Assembly: GCA_035512995.1 (NCBI GenBank)
Contig: DATKCY010000180.1
Span: 1 to 16,187, forward strand
Length of the DNA: 16,187 nt
Source of the DNA: Thermohalobaculum sp035512995
GTDB taxonomy: Bacteria; Pseudomonadota; Alphaproteobacteria; Rhodobacterales; Rhodobacteraceae
Direction of reading: 5' to 3'
The notes under the pieces are model-generated. The model saw only the letters and a list, made by a program, of their open reading frames with translations, was not told the DNA's origin and searched no databases. The stretch's first letter is position 1. Each line of letters begins with the position of its first letter. Shown here one piece after another: positions 1-6,231 of this stretch. The position numbers and the translations under genes were made by a program.

Positions 1-206
1 CGGGCGCGCCAGCGCCGGAAGGACCGCTCGCTAGCGGGTCACGCCCGCGATGGGGATGCAGAGCGTCATGGGCTATTCCCGGTTCCGTTCTGGCAGGGAT
101 ACACTGCCCGGAAGGCAGGGTCGAGCGCGCGCCACCGCAACCCTGCCTTGCGCCGGGCGACGTTCGGCCGCTATCGGGAAGACCAGAGCAGACGGGGAAG
201 CGCGCA
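1..206. other. Upstream region of hemF, no supported gene
   Basis: No convincing coding region is visible. In one plus-strand frame a stop codon (TAG, 32-34) is followed at once by a small hairpin (GCGGG at 34-38, CCCGC at 44-48). This could be the tail of a gene entering from the left, but there are only ten codons to judge by. The rest is leader sequence for hemF, including a perfect 10-bp inverted repeat listed separately. I see no clear -35/-10 pair. Confidence 0.4.
112..149. repeat. Perfect 10-bp inverted repeat upstream of hemF
   Basis: AAGGCAGGGT (112-121) and ACCCTGCCTT (140-149) are exact reverse complements separated by 18 bases. The second arm ends 57 bases before the hemF start. 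There is no T-run after it, so it is a poor fit to a standard intrinsic terminator. It could be an operator or an RNA stem in the hemF leader. A related GGCAG...CTGCC pair (92-96, 104-108) lies just upstream. Function is unknown. Confidence 0.5.
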
Positions 207-1109
207 ATGGACGGCTCCGCCGACGACTTCGAGACGCAGAAGGCCCGCGCCGCCGCCTGGTTCGGCGAGCTCCGCGACCGCATCTGCGCCGCCTTCGAGG
301 CGCTCGAGGACGCACAAGGGTCGGGCCCGCATGGCGATCAGCCCCCAGGCCGGTTCCAGCGGATCGCGACCCGCCGCGCGAGCGACGGGGGAGAGGACGG
401 CGGCGGCGGCGTCATGAGCGTCATGCGCGGCGGCCGGGTGTTCGAGAAGGTCGGCGTCAACGTCTCGACCGTGCACGGCGAGCTCGGCGCCCGCGCGCAG
501 GCGAGCCTCAGCGCGCGGAAGGAGGTGCCGGGCCTCGGCGACGATCCCCGCTTCTGGGCCAGCGGCATCTCGCTCGTCGCCCACATGCAGAGCCCGAAGG
601 TGCCGGCGGTCCACATGAACACGCGCATGTTCTGGACGCCGCAGGCCTGGTGGTTCGGCGGCGGCACCGACCTCAACCCGGTCGACCCGGTCGCCGACGA
701 CACCGCCTTCTTCCACGACGTCCTCCGCCGCGCCTGCGACGCCCACGACCCCGCCTGCTACCCGCGCTTCAAGGCCTGGGCCGACGACTATTTTTTGATC
801 CGCCACCGGGGCGAGCCCCGCGGCGTGGGAGGCATCTTCTTCGACGACCACTGCACGGGGGACTGGGAAGACGACTTCCGCTTCACCCAGGACGTCGGCG
901 CCGCCTTCCTCGACGCCTGGCTGCCGATCGCCGAGCGCCGCCGGACCGAGCCCTGGGACGACGCCGACCGCGCCCGCCAGCTCGTCCGCCGCGGCCGCTA
1001 CGCCGAGTTCAACCTCGTCTACGACCGCGGCACGAAGTTCGGCCTCGAGACCGGCCACAACCCCGAGGCGGTGCTCATGAGCCTGCCGCCGCTCGCGGCC
1101 TGGCCATGA
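207..1109 (+). CDS. hemF: Oxygen-dependent coproporphyrinogen III oxidase
   Basis: This 300-aa protein is a clear HemF. The enzyme is a cytoplasmic homodimer that oxidatively decarboxylates two propionates of coproporphyrinogen III to vinyl groups, using O2, to give protoporphyrinogen IX in heme synthesis. Family signatures visible in order are VMRGGRVFEKVGVNVS (residues 72-87), VHMNTR (135-140), WWFGGGTDLNP (148-158) and the C-terminal GRYAEFNLVYDRGTKFGLET (263-282). A glycine/acid-rich stretch at 61-68 precedes the first signature. The start is supported by a GGGGAAG ribosome-binding site about 6 bases upstream. The protein ends right after SLPPLAAWP, so it lacks the C-terminal extension seen in the E. 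coli and eukaryotic enzymes; this may be normal for alphaproteobacteria. A T6 run (TATTTTTTG, codons 195-197) is unusual in this GC-rich gene but keeps the frame. The SDR gene follows after 34 bases. Confidence 0.97.
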   Translation: MDGSADDFETQKARAAAWFGELRDRICAAFEALEDAQGSGPHGDQPPGRFQRIATRRASDGGEDGGGGVMSVMRGGRVFEKVGVNVSTVHGELGARAQASLSARKEVPGLGDDPRFWASGISLVAHMQSPKVPAVHMNTRMFWTPQAWWFGGGTDLNPVDPVADDTAFFHDVLRRACDAHDPACYPRFKAWADDYFLIRHRGEPRGVGGIFFDDHCTGDWEDDFRFTQDVGAAFLDAWLPIAERRRTEPWDDADRARQLVRRGRYAEFNLVYDRGTKFGLETGHNPEAVLMSLPPLAAWP

Positions 1110-1143
1110 GACCGGAGAGCCGCAGCAGAGGAGCCCCGCGCCG

Positions 1144-1875
1144 ATGACCCGCACCGCCCTCGTCACCGGCGCCTCGTCGGGCATCGGCGAGGCCACCGTC
1201 CGCCGGCTCGCCGCCGACGGCTGGACCGTGCACGCGCTCGCCCGCCGGGCCGACCGGCTCGAGCGGCTTGCAGCCGAGACCGGCGCCACCGCCCACCCCG
1301 CCGACGTGACCGACACCGGGCTCATGGAGGAGCTGGTGCCCTGGCTCGAGGTCGACACGCTGATCGCCAATGCCGGCATCGGCAGCGGCATCACCGGGCT
1401 CGCCGAGGCGAGCGCCGCCGACGTCGACGCGACGGTCACGACGAACGTCGCGGCGGTGCTCCAGCTCGTCCGCCTGGTGCTGCCCGGAATGCGCGAGCGC
1501 GGGCGCGGCCACCTCGTCCTCGTCGGCTCGGTCGCGGGCATGTACCCGAACGCCTCCGCCGTCTACGGCGCCAGCAAGGCCGCGATCCGGATGATGGGCC
1601 GGAACCTGCGCATCGAGCTCCGCGGCAGCGGCGTCCGCGTCAGCGAGATCTGCCCCGGCCGTGTCGCGACCGAGTTCTACGACGCCGCCGTGCCGGACGC
1701 CGAGCGCCGCGCCCTGCTCAAGGCATCGGGCATCCGGGAGCTCGCGCCCGCGGACGTCGCCGACGCGATCGCCTACGCGCTCGACGCCCCGGCCCATGTC
1801 AACGTCTCGACGATCGAGCTGCAGCCGGTCGAGCAGAGCTTCGGCGGCGTCTCCTTCGACCCGCTGGAACCATAG
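1144..1875 (+). CDS. Classical short-chain dehydrogenase/reductase, YdfG-like
   Basis: A 243-aa classical SDR that should be a soluble NAD(P)-dependent oxidoreductase. The Rossmann motif TGASSGIG is at residues 8-15, NAG at 76-78, and the catalytic set is Asn101, Ser129, Tyr141 and Lys145 (YGASK). Two arginines at 34-35 after the second strand favour NADP(H). The C-terminal segment HVNVSTIELQPVEQSF resembles the YdfG group, whose E. coli member oxidises L-allo-threonine, L-serine and 3-hydroxy acids; the exact substrate here cannot be told. A GAGG ribosome-binding site sits about 10 bases before the ATG. The gene lies 34 bases after hemF and 18 bases before an ABM-fold gene on the same strand, so the three may be co-transcribed. 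Length and motifs are complete. Confidence 0.9.
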   Translation: MTRTALVTGASSGIGEATVRRLAADGWTVHALARRADRLERLAAETGATAHPADVTDTGLMEELVPWLEVDTLIANAGIGSGITGLAEASAADVDATVTTNVAAVLQLVRLVLPGMRERGRGHLVLVGSVAGMYPNASAVYGASKAAIRMMGRNLRIELRGSGVRVSEICPGRVATEFYDAAVPDAERRALLKASGIRELAPADVADAIAYALDAPAHVNVSTIELQPVEQSFGGVSFDPLEP

Positions 1876-1893
1876 GCGCAGGAGGAGAACGCA

Positions 1894-2235
1894 ATGATCG
1901 CCGTCATCTTCGAGGTCGAGCCGGCCGAGGGCAAGCGCGCCCGCTACCTCGACTACGCGGCCGAGCTCCGGCGCGAGCTCGAGACGATCGACGGCTTCGT
2001 CTCGGTCGAGCGCTTCGAGTCGCTGACGACGCCGGGCAAGCTGCTGTCGCTCAGCATGTGGCGCGACGAGGCGGCGGTCGCCGCCTGGCGCAACCATCCC
2101 GGCCACCGGCGCATCCAGGCGATCGGGCGGAGCGGCCTCTTCGCCGGCTACCGCCTGCGCGTCGCCGCCGTCATCCGCGACTATGGCCTGGCCGATCGCG
2201 AGGAAGCGCCGGAGGACAGCCTTGCAGCCTTCTGA
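1894..2235 (+). CDS. Antibiotic biosynthesis monooxygenase (ABM) fold protein
   Basis: A 113-aa protein with the dimeric alpha/beta-barrel ABM fold. It has an N-terminal strand (IAVIFEVEPAEGK), a helix with the YLDYAAELRRELE pattern, a central strand motif GFVSVERFESLTTPGKLLSL (residues 30-49), then SMWRDEAAVAAWRNHPGHR (50-68). Members include heme-degrading monooxygenases and small quinol oxygenases, but many are uncharacterised, and nothing here shows heme binding or catalysis. A strong AGGAGG ribosome-binding site precedes the ATG. It lies 18 bases after the SDR gene and probably shares its transcript. The stop codon lies in a small palindrome that also holds the stop of the convergent next gene. 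No signal peptide or membrane segment is visible. Confidence 0.85.
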   Translation: MIAVIFEVEPAEGKRARYLDYAAELRRELETIDGFVSVERFESLTTPGKLLSLSMWRDEAAVAAWRNHPGHRRIQAIGRSGLFAGYRLRVAAVIRDYGLADREEAPEDSLAAF

Positions 2236-2246
2236 GCGGCGCTCAG
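2232..2246. repeat. Palindrome spanning two convergent stop codons
   Basis: CTGAGC (2232-2237), loop GGC, GCTCAG (2241-2246). The left arm holds the TGA of the ABM-fold gene (2233-2235) and the right arm holds the TGA of the minus-strand NTF2-like gene (2243-2245). It can form a 6-bp stem on either transcript, but neither side has a T-run, so termination by this hairpin alone is doubtful. Confidence 0.4.
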
Positions 2247-2614
2247 GTGCCGGGGATCTTGGCCGCCTGGTGCGAGAGCATCCGCCAGCCGTCCGCCTCC
2301 TGCACGAAGGTGTTCGACGCCATCATCTGGCCCGAGCCGGCATCCTCGCGGCAGAGCACGAGCGCGGTCCTGCCGGTGACCACCGCCACCGGCTCGAGCG
2401 GCTCGATCCGGACCGGCCGGACGCGGAGCAGGATGCGCCGCCAGCTCGACATGACCGCGGCGCGGCCCTGGATCGTCGGGCGGCCCGGATGCGTGCAGCT
2501 CACCGGCCGGGCCCGGGTCCAGAGCCGCTCCATCGCCTCGTAGTCGCCCGCGCGCATCGCGTGGTAGAAGGCCGCGTTGGCGGCCAGGACGGCGTTGGCC
2601 TCGGTCGTCGTCAT
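2243..2614 (-). CDS. NTF2/SnoaL-like family protein
   Basis: A 123-aa protein with the pattern of an NTF2-like (SnoaL/DUF4440-type) cone-shaped fold. An N-terminal helix pair (residues 4-33, ANAAFYHAMRAGDYEAMERLW) is followed by a strand with CTHPGRPTIQGRAAVMSSW (40-58), then alternating strands ending in NTFVQEADGWRMLSHQAA. The family includes ketosteroid-isomerase-like enzymes and many proteins of unknown role, so I infer fold rather than function. The start is supported by a GAGGG sequence about 10 bases upstream. It converges on the ABM-fold gene with only 7 bases between stops, and is divergent from the plus-strand gene that starts at 2722. It appears monocistronic. Confidence 0.85.
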   Translation of the reverse strand: MTTTEANAVLAANAAFYHAMRAGDYEAMERLWTRARPVSCTHPGRPTIQGRAAVMSSWRRILLRVRPVRIEPLEPVAVVTGRTALVLCREDAGSGQMMASNTFVQEADGWRMLSHQAAKIPGT

Positions 2615-2721
2615 GTCGGCTCACCCTCGCTCCCGTGGTCCGGCGCCGGCCGCCGAGTCGCTCGGCATGGCCTGTCGAGGATGCGCGAGAGACGCGCGCT
2701 CCGCAACTGCCCGGGCCCCGC

Positions 2722-3381
2722 GTGAGGCGCTACGCGGTCATCGGCTGGGGGTCGCTGATCTGGGACCTCGAGAACCTGGCGGGCCTGGTCGAGGGCGGCT
2801 GGCGGATGGGCGAGGGACCGCTCTTGCCGCTCGAGTTCAGCCGCGTCAGCCCGAAGCGCAAGCTGGGGCTGACCCTCTGCCTCGACCCCGACCACGGCGC
2901 GGACTGCCAGAGCCACTGGATCCTGTCCCGCCGGCGCTCCGTCGGGGGCGCCGCGGCCGATCTCGCGCGGCGCGAGCGGGCGGTCGCGGGCCGCATCGGC
3001 GCCGTCTGCGTCGCAGACGGCGTCGCCCAGGGCCGCCTCGGCCCGGTCGTGCGCCTGATCCGCGACTGGTGCCTGACGGCCGGGCTCGACGGCGCCGTCT
3101 GGACGGATCTGGAGTCGAACTTCTCGCAGCACCTCGGCGACCCGTTCTCGATCGACCGCGCCGTCGCGTACCTGTCCGGCCTGAGCGGCGACAGCCGCGA
3201 CGAGGCCGTGCGCTACATCGAGAACGCGCCGCAGACGACGGTGACCCCGCTCCGCCGCCGGCTGGCCGAGGAGGCGTGGTGGCGCGAGGAAGCCGGCCGC
3301 GTCCGCGCCCTCGCCCCCGCCCGCGTGCCGCCGCTGTCGAAAGCACGCCGGGCACCCCGCGGCAGCAGCGCCCCCGGCTGA
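2722..3381 (+). CDS. Conserved protein of unknown function, GGCT-like N-terminus
   Basis: 219 aa from a GTG start. The N-terminus VRRYAVIGWGSLIWD (residues 1-15) looks like the YGSL substrate loop of gamma-glutamylcyclotransferase-fold proteins, with Trp in place of the usual Tyr, followed by GPLLPLEFSRVSPKRKLGLT (32-51). Other conspicuous segments are GAVWTDLESNF (124-134), EAVRYIENAP (161-170) and TPLRRRLAEEAWW (175-187). I recognise a conserved bacterial family but no assigned activity; a GGCT-like fold is an inference. An in-frame GTG at 2635 would add 29 arginine/proline-rich residues, but the fold motif starts at the GTG at 2722. No good ribosome-binding site is visible before either. 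It converges on sufS with a 38-base gap. The basic tail (from about residue 195) is probably disordered. Confidence 0.75.
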   Translation: MRRYAVIGWGSLIWDLENLAGLVEGGWRMGEGPLLPLEFSRVSPKRKLGLTLCLDPDHGADCQSHWILSRRRSVGGAAADLARRERAVAGRIGAVCVADGVAQGRLGPVVRLIRDWCLTAGLDGAVWTDLESNFSQHLGDPFSIDRAVAYLSGLSGDSRDEAVRYIENAPQTTVTPLRRRLAEEAWWREEAGRVRALAPARVPPLSKARRAPRGSSAPG

Positions 3382-3419
3382 CGACCGCCGCCGCGAGGCG
3401 CGGCCGGATTGCGCGACCC

Positions 3420-4655
3420 TCAGCCGAAGAACTCGTGGCAGAGCTCCAGGCCCTCGACCAGGCGGTCGACCTCGTCGCGGGTGTTGTAGAGCCCGAAGCT
3501 CGCCCGCGCCGTCGCGGTGACCCCCAGATGGTCCATCAGCGGCTGGGCACAGTGGTGCCCGGCGCGGATCGCGATGCCCTTGCGGTCGAGCACGGTCGAG
3601 ACGTCGTGCGCGTGCGCGCCGCCCGCGACCTCGAGCGAGAAGATCGCCCCCCGCTCCGGCGCGTGGCCGTGGACGGTCAGCCAGTTGAGGCCCGCGAACC
3701 GCTCCATCGCATGGTCGCGCAGGCTCGCCTCGTGCGCCGCGATCCGCTCCATGCCGAGCGCCGTCAGGTAGTCGAGCGCGACGCCGAACCCGATCGTCTC
3801 GACGATCGCGGGCGTCCCGGCCTCGAACCTGAGCGGGCCGTCGCTGTAGAGCACCCGGTCCTGGTGCACCTCGCGGATCATGTCGCCGCCGCCGTGGAAC
3901 GGCTGCATCTCGCGCTGCCGCTCGGCCCGCGCATAGAGCGCGCCCGAGCCCGAGGGGCCGTAGAGCTTGTGCCCGGTGATCGCGTAGAAGTCGGGCGCCA
4001 GCCGGTCGAGGTCGAGCGCCATGTGCACCGCCGCCTGGCTGCCGTCGATCACGCTGACGACCCCGCACTCGCGCGCCGCCCGGATCACGGGCTCGACGTC
4101 GACCACGGTGCCGAGCACGTTCGACATGTGGGTCAGCGCCACGACCTTCGTCCGCGGCCCCATCGCATCGATCACCGCCTGCGGGTCGAGCGCGCCCCGC
4201 TCGTCGACCGGCACCCATTTCAGCACCGCGCCCAGGCGCTCGCGCAGGAAGTGCCAGGGGACGATGTTGGAATGGTGCTCCATGACCGAGAGCACGATCT
4301 CGTCGCCCGCCTCGATCCGGGGCATGGCCCAGCCATAGGCGACGAGGTTGATGCCCTCGGTCGTGCCCGAGGTGAAGACGATCTCGTCCGGGTCCGCGAC
4401 GCCCAGGAAGGCCGCGACCTTGGCGCGGACCCCCTCGAACTTCTCGGTCGCCAGGTTCGACAGGAAGTGCAGCCCGCGGTGGACGTTCGCGTATTCGTGG
4501 CTGTAGGCCTGCGTCACCGCGTCGATCACCGCCTGCGGCTTCTGCGCCGAGGCGCCGTTATCGAGATAGACCAGCGGCACGCCGTTCACCTCGCGCCCGA
4601 GGATCGGGAAATCGCTGCGGATGCGCGCGACGTCGTAGATCGGCTGCTCCAGCAT
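3420..4655 (-). CDS. sufS: Cysteine desulfurase SufS (class II)
   Basis: A 411-aa PLP-dependent enzyme that removes sulfur from L-cysteine, leaving alanine and an enzyme persulfide that feeds SufBCD. Visible are LDNGASAQKP (residues 31-40), FTSGTTEGIN (94-103), MEHHSN with the PLP-stacking His pair (125-130), the PLP lysine Lys230 in TGHKLYGPSG, and the active cysteine Cys369 in RAGHHCAQPLM. These positions agree closely with E. coli SufS (Lys226, Cys364), and the length is normal for the class. The ribosome-binding site GGAAGGGG is about 7 bases before the ATG. It lies 63 bases downstream of two YIP1-family genes and is physically separated from sufD, so it probably uses their transcript. 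Class II enzymes normally need a SufE or SufU sulfur acceptor; none is encoded in this window. Confidence 0.96.
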   Translation of the reverse strand: MLEQPIYDVARIRSDFPILGREVNGVPLVYLDNGASAQKPQAVIDAVTQAYSHEYANVHRGLHFLSNLATEKFEGVRAKVAAFLGVADPDEIVFTSGTTEGINLVAYGWAMPRIEAGDEIVLSVMEHHSNIVPWHFLRERLGAVLKWVPVDERGALDPQAVIDAMGPRTKVVALTHMSNVLGTVVDVEPVIRAARECGVVSVIDGSQAAVHMALDLDRLAPDFYAITGHKLYGPSGSGALYARAERQREMQPFHGGGDMIREVHQDRVLYSDGPLRFEAGTPAIVETIGFGVALDYLTALGMERIAAHEASLRDHAMERFAGLNWLTVHGHAPERGAIFSLEVAGGAHAHDVSTVLDRKGIAIRAGHHCAQPLMDHLGVTATARASFGLYNTRDEVDRLVEGLELCHEFFG

Positions 4656-4718
4656 CTCTGGCCCCTTCCGGGCGGCTCGGTCGGATGGTTACGCAGATGC
4701 GCCCTGGCGCGGGCGGCG

Positions 4719-5282
4719 TCAACCGCCTGCCAGCGCCATGAGCAGGCTCGACAGCAGCACGGAGACGGCCAGGATGACGCCGACGACCGCCCACTCGTTG
4801 CGAAAGCCGTGGACGGTGGCGGTGAAGCGGGCGAGCAGCCAGACCCCGGCCGCAAGGTAGAGGGCGAGCGACAGGAAGACCGCCGGCGACACATCCTCCG
4901 CCGTCGCGCCCAGCTCCGCGCCCGCCATGCCGAGCACGATGAGCGGCGACAGCAGCGACATGACGAGCGCGTGCCAGCCCGCCGTCACCAGCGACTGCTC
5001 GATCGTCGCCTTGCCGCCGAAGGCGCGCCCGATGCGGTAGATCAGAAAGCCGATCATGAAGGTGAAGGCGACCGCGAGCGAGAGCGAGACCAGATGGACG
5101 AAGAGCCCCGCGCCCTCCTCCTCGGGCGCGAGCAGGATCACCGCCATCCGCTGCACGGCATAGGCCGCGACGACCATCAGGCCCGCGTCGGCGACCGTCG
5201 GACGCCCGGCGAGCAGGCGCTCGAGGGAGTCGCGCGGCCGGATCAGCCCTTCGGCGATGTGGGCCAGCACGCTCCCGATCAA
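4719..5282 (-). CDS. YIP1-family integral membrane protein (second copy)
   Basis: A 187-aa polytopic membrane protein. About five hydrophobic segments can be seen at residues 31-51, 60-85, 98-121, 132-152 and 164-185. The N-terminal RPRDSLERLLAGRPT and the FGGKATIEQSLVTAGWHAL segment (88-106) are typical of bacterial YIP1-domain proteins, whose function is poorly known. The start is a TTG (5280-5282) preceded by a GGGGA sequence; a GTG four codons later is an alternative, and there is no early in-frame ATG. Only 10 bases separate it from the upstream membrane protein gene, so the two are almost certainly co-transcribed and may form a complex. It sits between that gene and sufS. Confidence 0.85.
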   Translation of the reverse strand: MIGSVLAHIAEGLIRPRDSLERLLAGRPTVADAGLMVVAAYAVQRMAVILLAPEEEGAGLFVHLVSLSLAVAFTFMIGFLIYRIGRAFGGKATIEQSLVTAGWHALVMSLLSPLIVLGMAGAELGATAEDVSPAVFLSLALYLAAGVWLLARFTATVHGFRNEWAVVGVILAVSVLLSSLLMALAGG

Positions 5283-5292
5283 GCCGTCCCCG

Positions 5293-6009
5293 CTAGCTGA
5301 GATACCTCGCGTGCACGAATATCGCGCCGACGGCCAGGAGTACAGTCAGGAGCGAGAACGCCATGAAGACGGGCGCCGTCTTGCGGAAGCGCTGCGCCTC
5401 CGCCACGGCGGCCGACAGGAAGAAGACGAAGACGACGATGCCGATCGAGAGCGCGGGCAGCGCGAAGGCGTCCGAGCCGAAGACCGGCCAGACGCGCTCG
5501 AGATGCGCGAACCCGGCCGCGATCAGGCTGCCGAGCACACCGATCGGCGCCGCGACCAGGGATGCCCAGAACACCGCCGCCCGCGTGTCGCGCCACGACC
5601 CCGTGCCGCCGACGATCCGGCAGCAGGCGCCGACGAAGGCCGAGAAGCCGTAGAGCACGGCCGTGCGCAGGAAGAGCGCGATCACGAGCCAGAGCCCGAC
5701 CTCGAGCGGCATCCGCTCGGCCGCCGCCGAGGCCGGCGAGATCACCAGCGACAGCCCGCGGCTGAGGAAGAAGATGACGTCCGAAAGCAGCACGAAGAAC
5801 AGAAGCCGCGCCTCGCCCGGGTTCTCCTCGATCAGCGCCCGCGTCGTCGTGCGCATGTCCCTGTAGCTGAGCGCCATCCGCCGCGAGACGGACATGCCCT
5901 TGAGCGCCTCCGCCTCCTCGTCGCGCCGGATGTCCGAAAGCCTGACGTCCGGAAGATCCGGATCGATCTCGACCGCGCCGTGCGCCACGGCCTGCTGGGC
6001 AAAAGCCAT
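5293..6009 (-). CDS. YIP1-family integral membrane protein (first copy)
   Basis: 238 aa from the ATG at 6007-6009. The first 65 residues are hydrophilic and charged (EIDPDLPDVRLSDIRRDEEA at 14-33), probably a cytoplasmic tail. About five hydrophobic segments follow at 68-92, 104-130, 144-167, 185-205 and 213-234. The layout matches bacterial YIP1-like proteins, and the gene is paired with a second one 10 bases downstream. The function is unknown. A longer reading frame back to 6114 would add 35 residues, but it runs through the predicted promoter, and the ATG at 6009 has a G-rich ribosome-binding site (GGGTGGGG). A candidate promoter lies about 60-90 bases upstream, so this gene probably starts its own transcription unit together with the second YIP1 gene and sufS. 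Confidence 0.8.
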   Translation of the reverse strand: MAFAQQAVAHGAVEIDPDLPDVRLSDIRRDEEAEALKGMSVSRRMALSYRDMRTTTRALIEENPGEARLLFFVLLSDVIFFLSRGLSLVISPASAAAERMPLEVGLWLVIALFLRTAVLYGFSAFVGACCRIVGGTGSWRDTRAAVFWASLVAAPIGVLGSLIAAGFAHLERVWPVFGSDAFALPALSIGIVVFVFFLSAAVAEAQRFRKTAPVFMAFSLLTVLLAVGAIFVHARYLS

Positions 6010-6066
6010 GTCCCCACCCCCCGCTTGGTGTCCCCTCGTGTGGAGGATACGGAGGAAATGTGGCGA

Positions 6067-6096
6067 ATAAAAGTGACCAATTTTGGAGCACTTCAA
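6067..6096 (-). promoter_or_regulatory. Candidate promoter for the YIP1-YIP1-sufS unit
   Basis: On the minus strand, TTGAAG (6091-6096) and TTTTAT (6067-6072) are separated by 18 bases, a reasonable sigma-70-type pair. This is the most AT-rich spot of the gap between sufD and the first YIP1 gene. Transcription would start near 6060, leaving a leader of about 50 bases before the ATG at 6009. The spacer holds a short inverted repeat CCAA-TT-TTGG (6077-6086). Confidence 0.45.
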
Positions 6097-6118
6097 GGCA
6101 GACGGGCGCGGCAAGTCC

Positions 6119-6191
6119 GGCGGACCACAGTACCGCCATAGTTGTGCGCCCCGGTCGCTTCGAACTGCCGGGCGGCGAGGGCAATCTCGCC
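6119..6191 (-). terminator. Possible hairpin terminator region after sufD
   Basis: Two stem-loops follow the sufD stop in its transcription direction. GGCGAG/CTCGCC is at 6186-6191 and 6174-6179 with a 6-base loop. GGCGG/CCGCC is at 6133-6137 and 6119-6123 with a 9-base loop. Neither is followed by a U-rich tract, so termination is only a suggestion. The rest of the 222-base gap (6010-6231) holds the candidate promoter and no supported gene. Confidence 0.3.
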
Positions 6192-6231
6192 CAGCGGGGG
6201 CATGACGAGCCGGTGAAGGCCGCCGTCGGTA

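Noticed and set aside
789..797. T6 run in hemF as a possible programmed frameshift site
   Set aside because: The frame is intact and the downstream HemF motifs continue in the same frame; no stimulatory structure or alternative product is evident.
50..1147. 365-aa open frame overlapping hemF in another plus-strand frame
   Set aside because: Arginine/proline-rich composition with no recognisable domain; it is a by-product of G/C-ending codons in hemF, whose motifs are unmistakable.
2577..5300. 907-aa open frame on the plus strand, antisense to sufS and a YIP1 gene
   Set aside because: Low-complexity Arg/Asp/His-rich translation opposite well-supported genes; typical of high-GC antisense frames.
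6010..6114. 35-residue extension of the first YIP1 protein
   Set aside because: It would include the predicted -10 and transcription start; the ATG at 6009 is preceded by a G-rich ribosome-binding site and a protein-like N-terminus.
6150..6172. tRNA-like T-loop (TTCGAA flanked by CCGG pairs)
   Set aside because: The five-base stem expected next to a T-loop does not pair, and no anticodon or acceptor stem can be found around it.
6093..6203. Possible 36-aa gene between sufD and the YIP1 genes (minus strand)
   Set aside because: No ribosome-binding site, no recognisable features, and it runs into the -35 of the candidate promoter; not distinguishable from chance.
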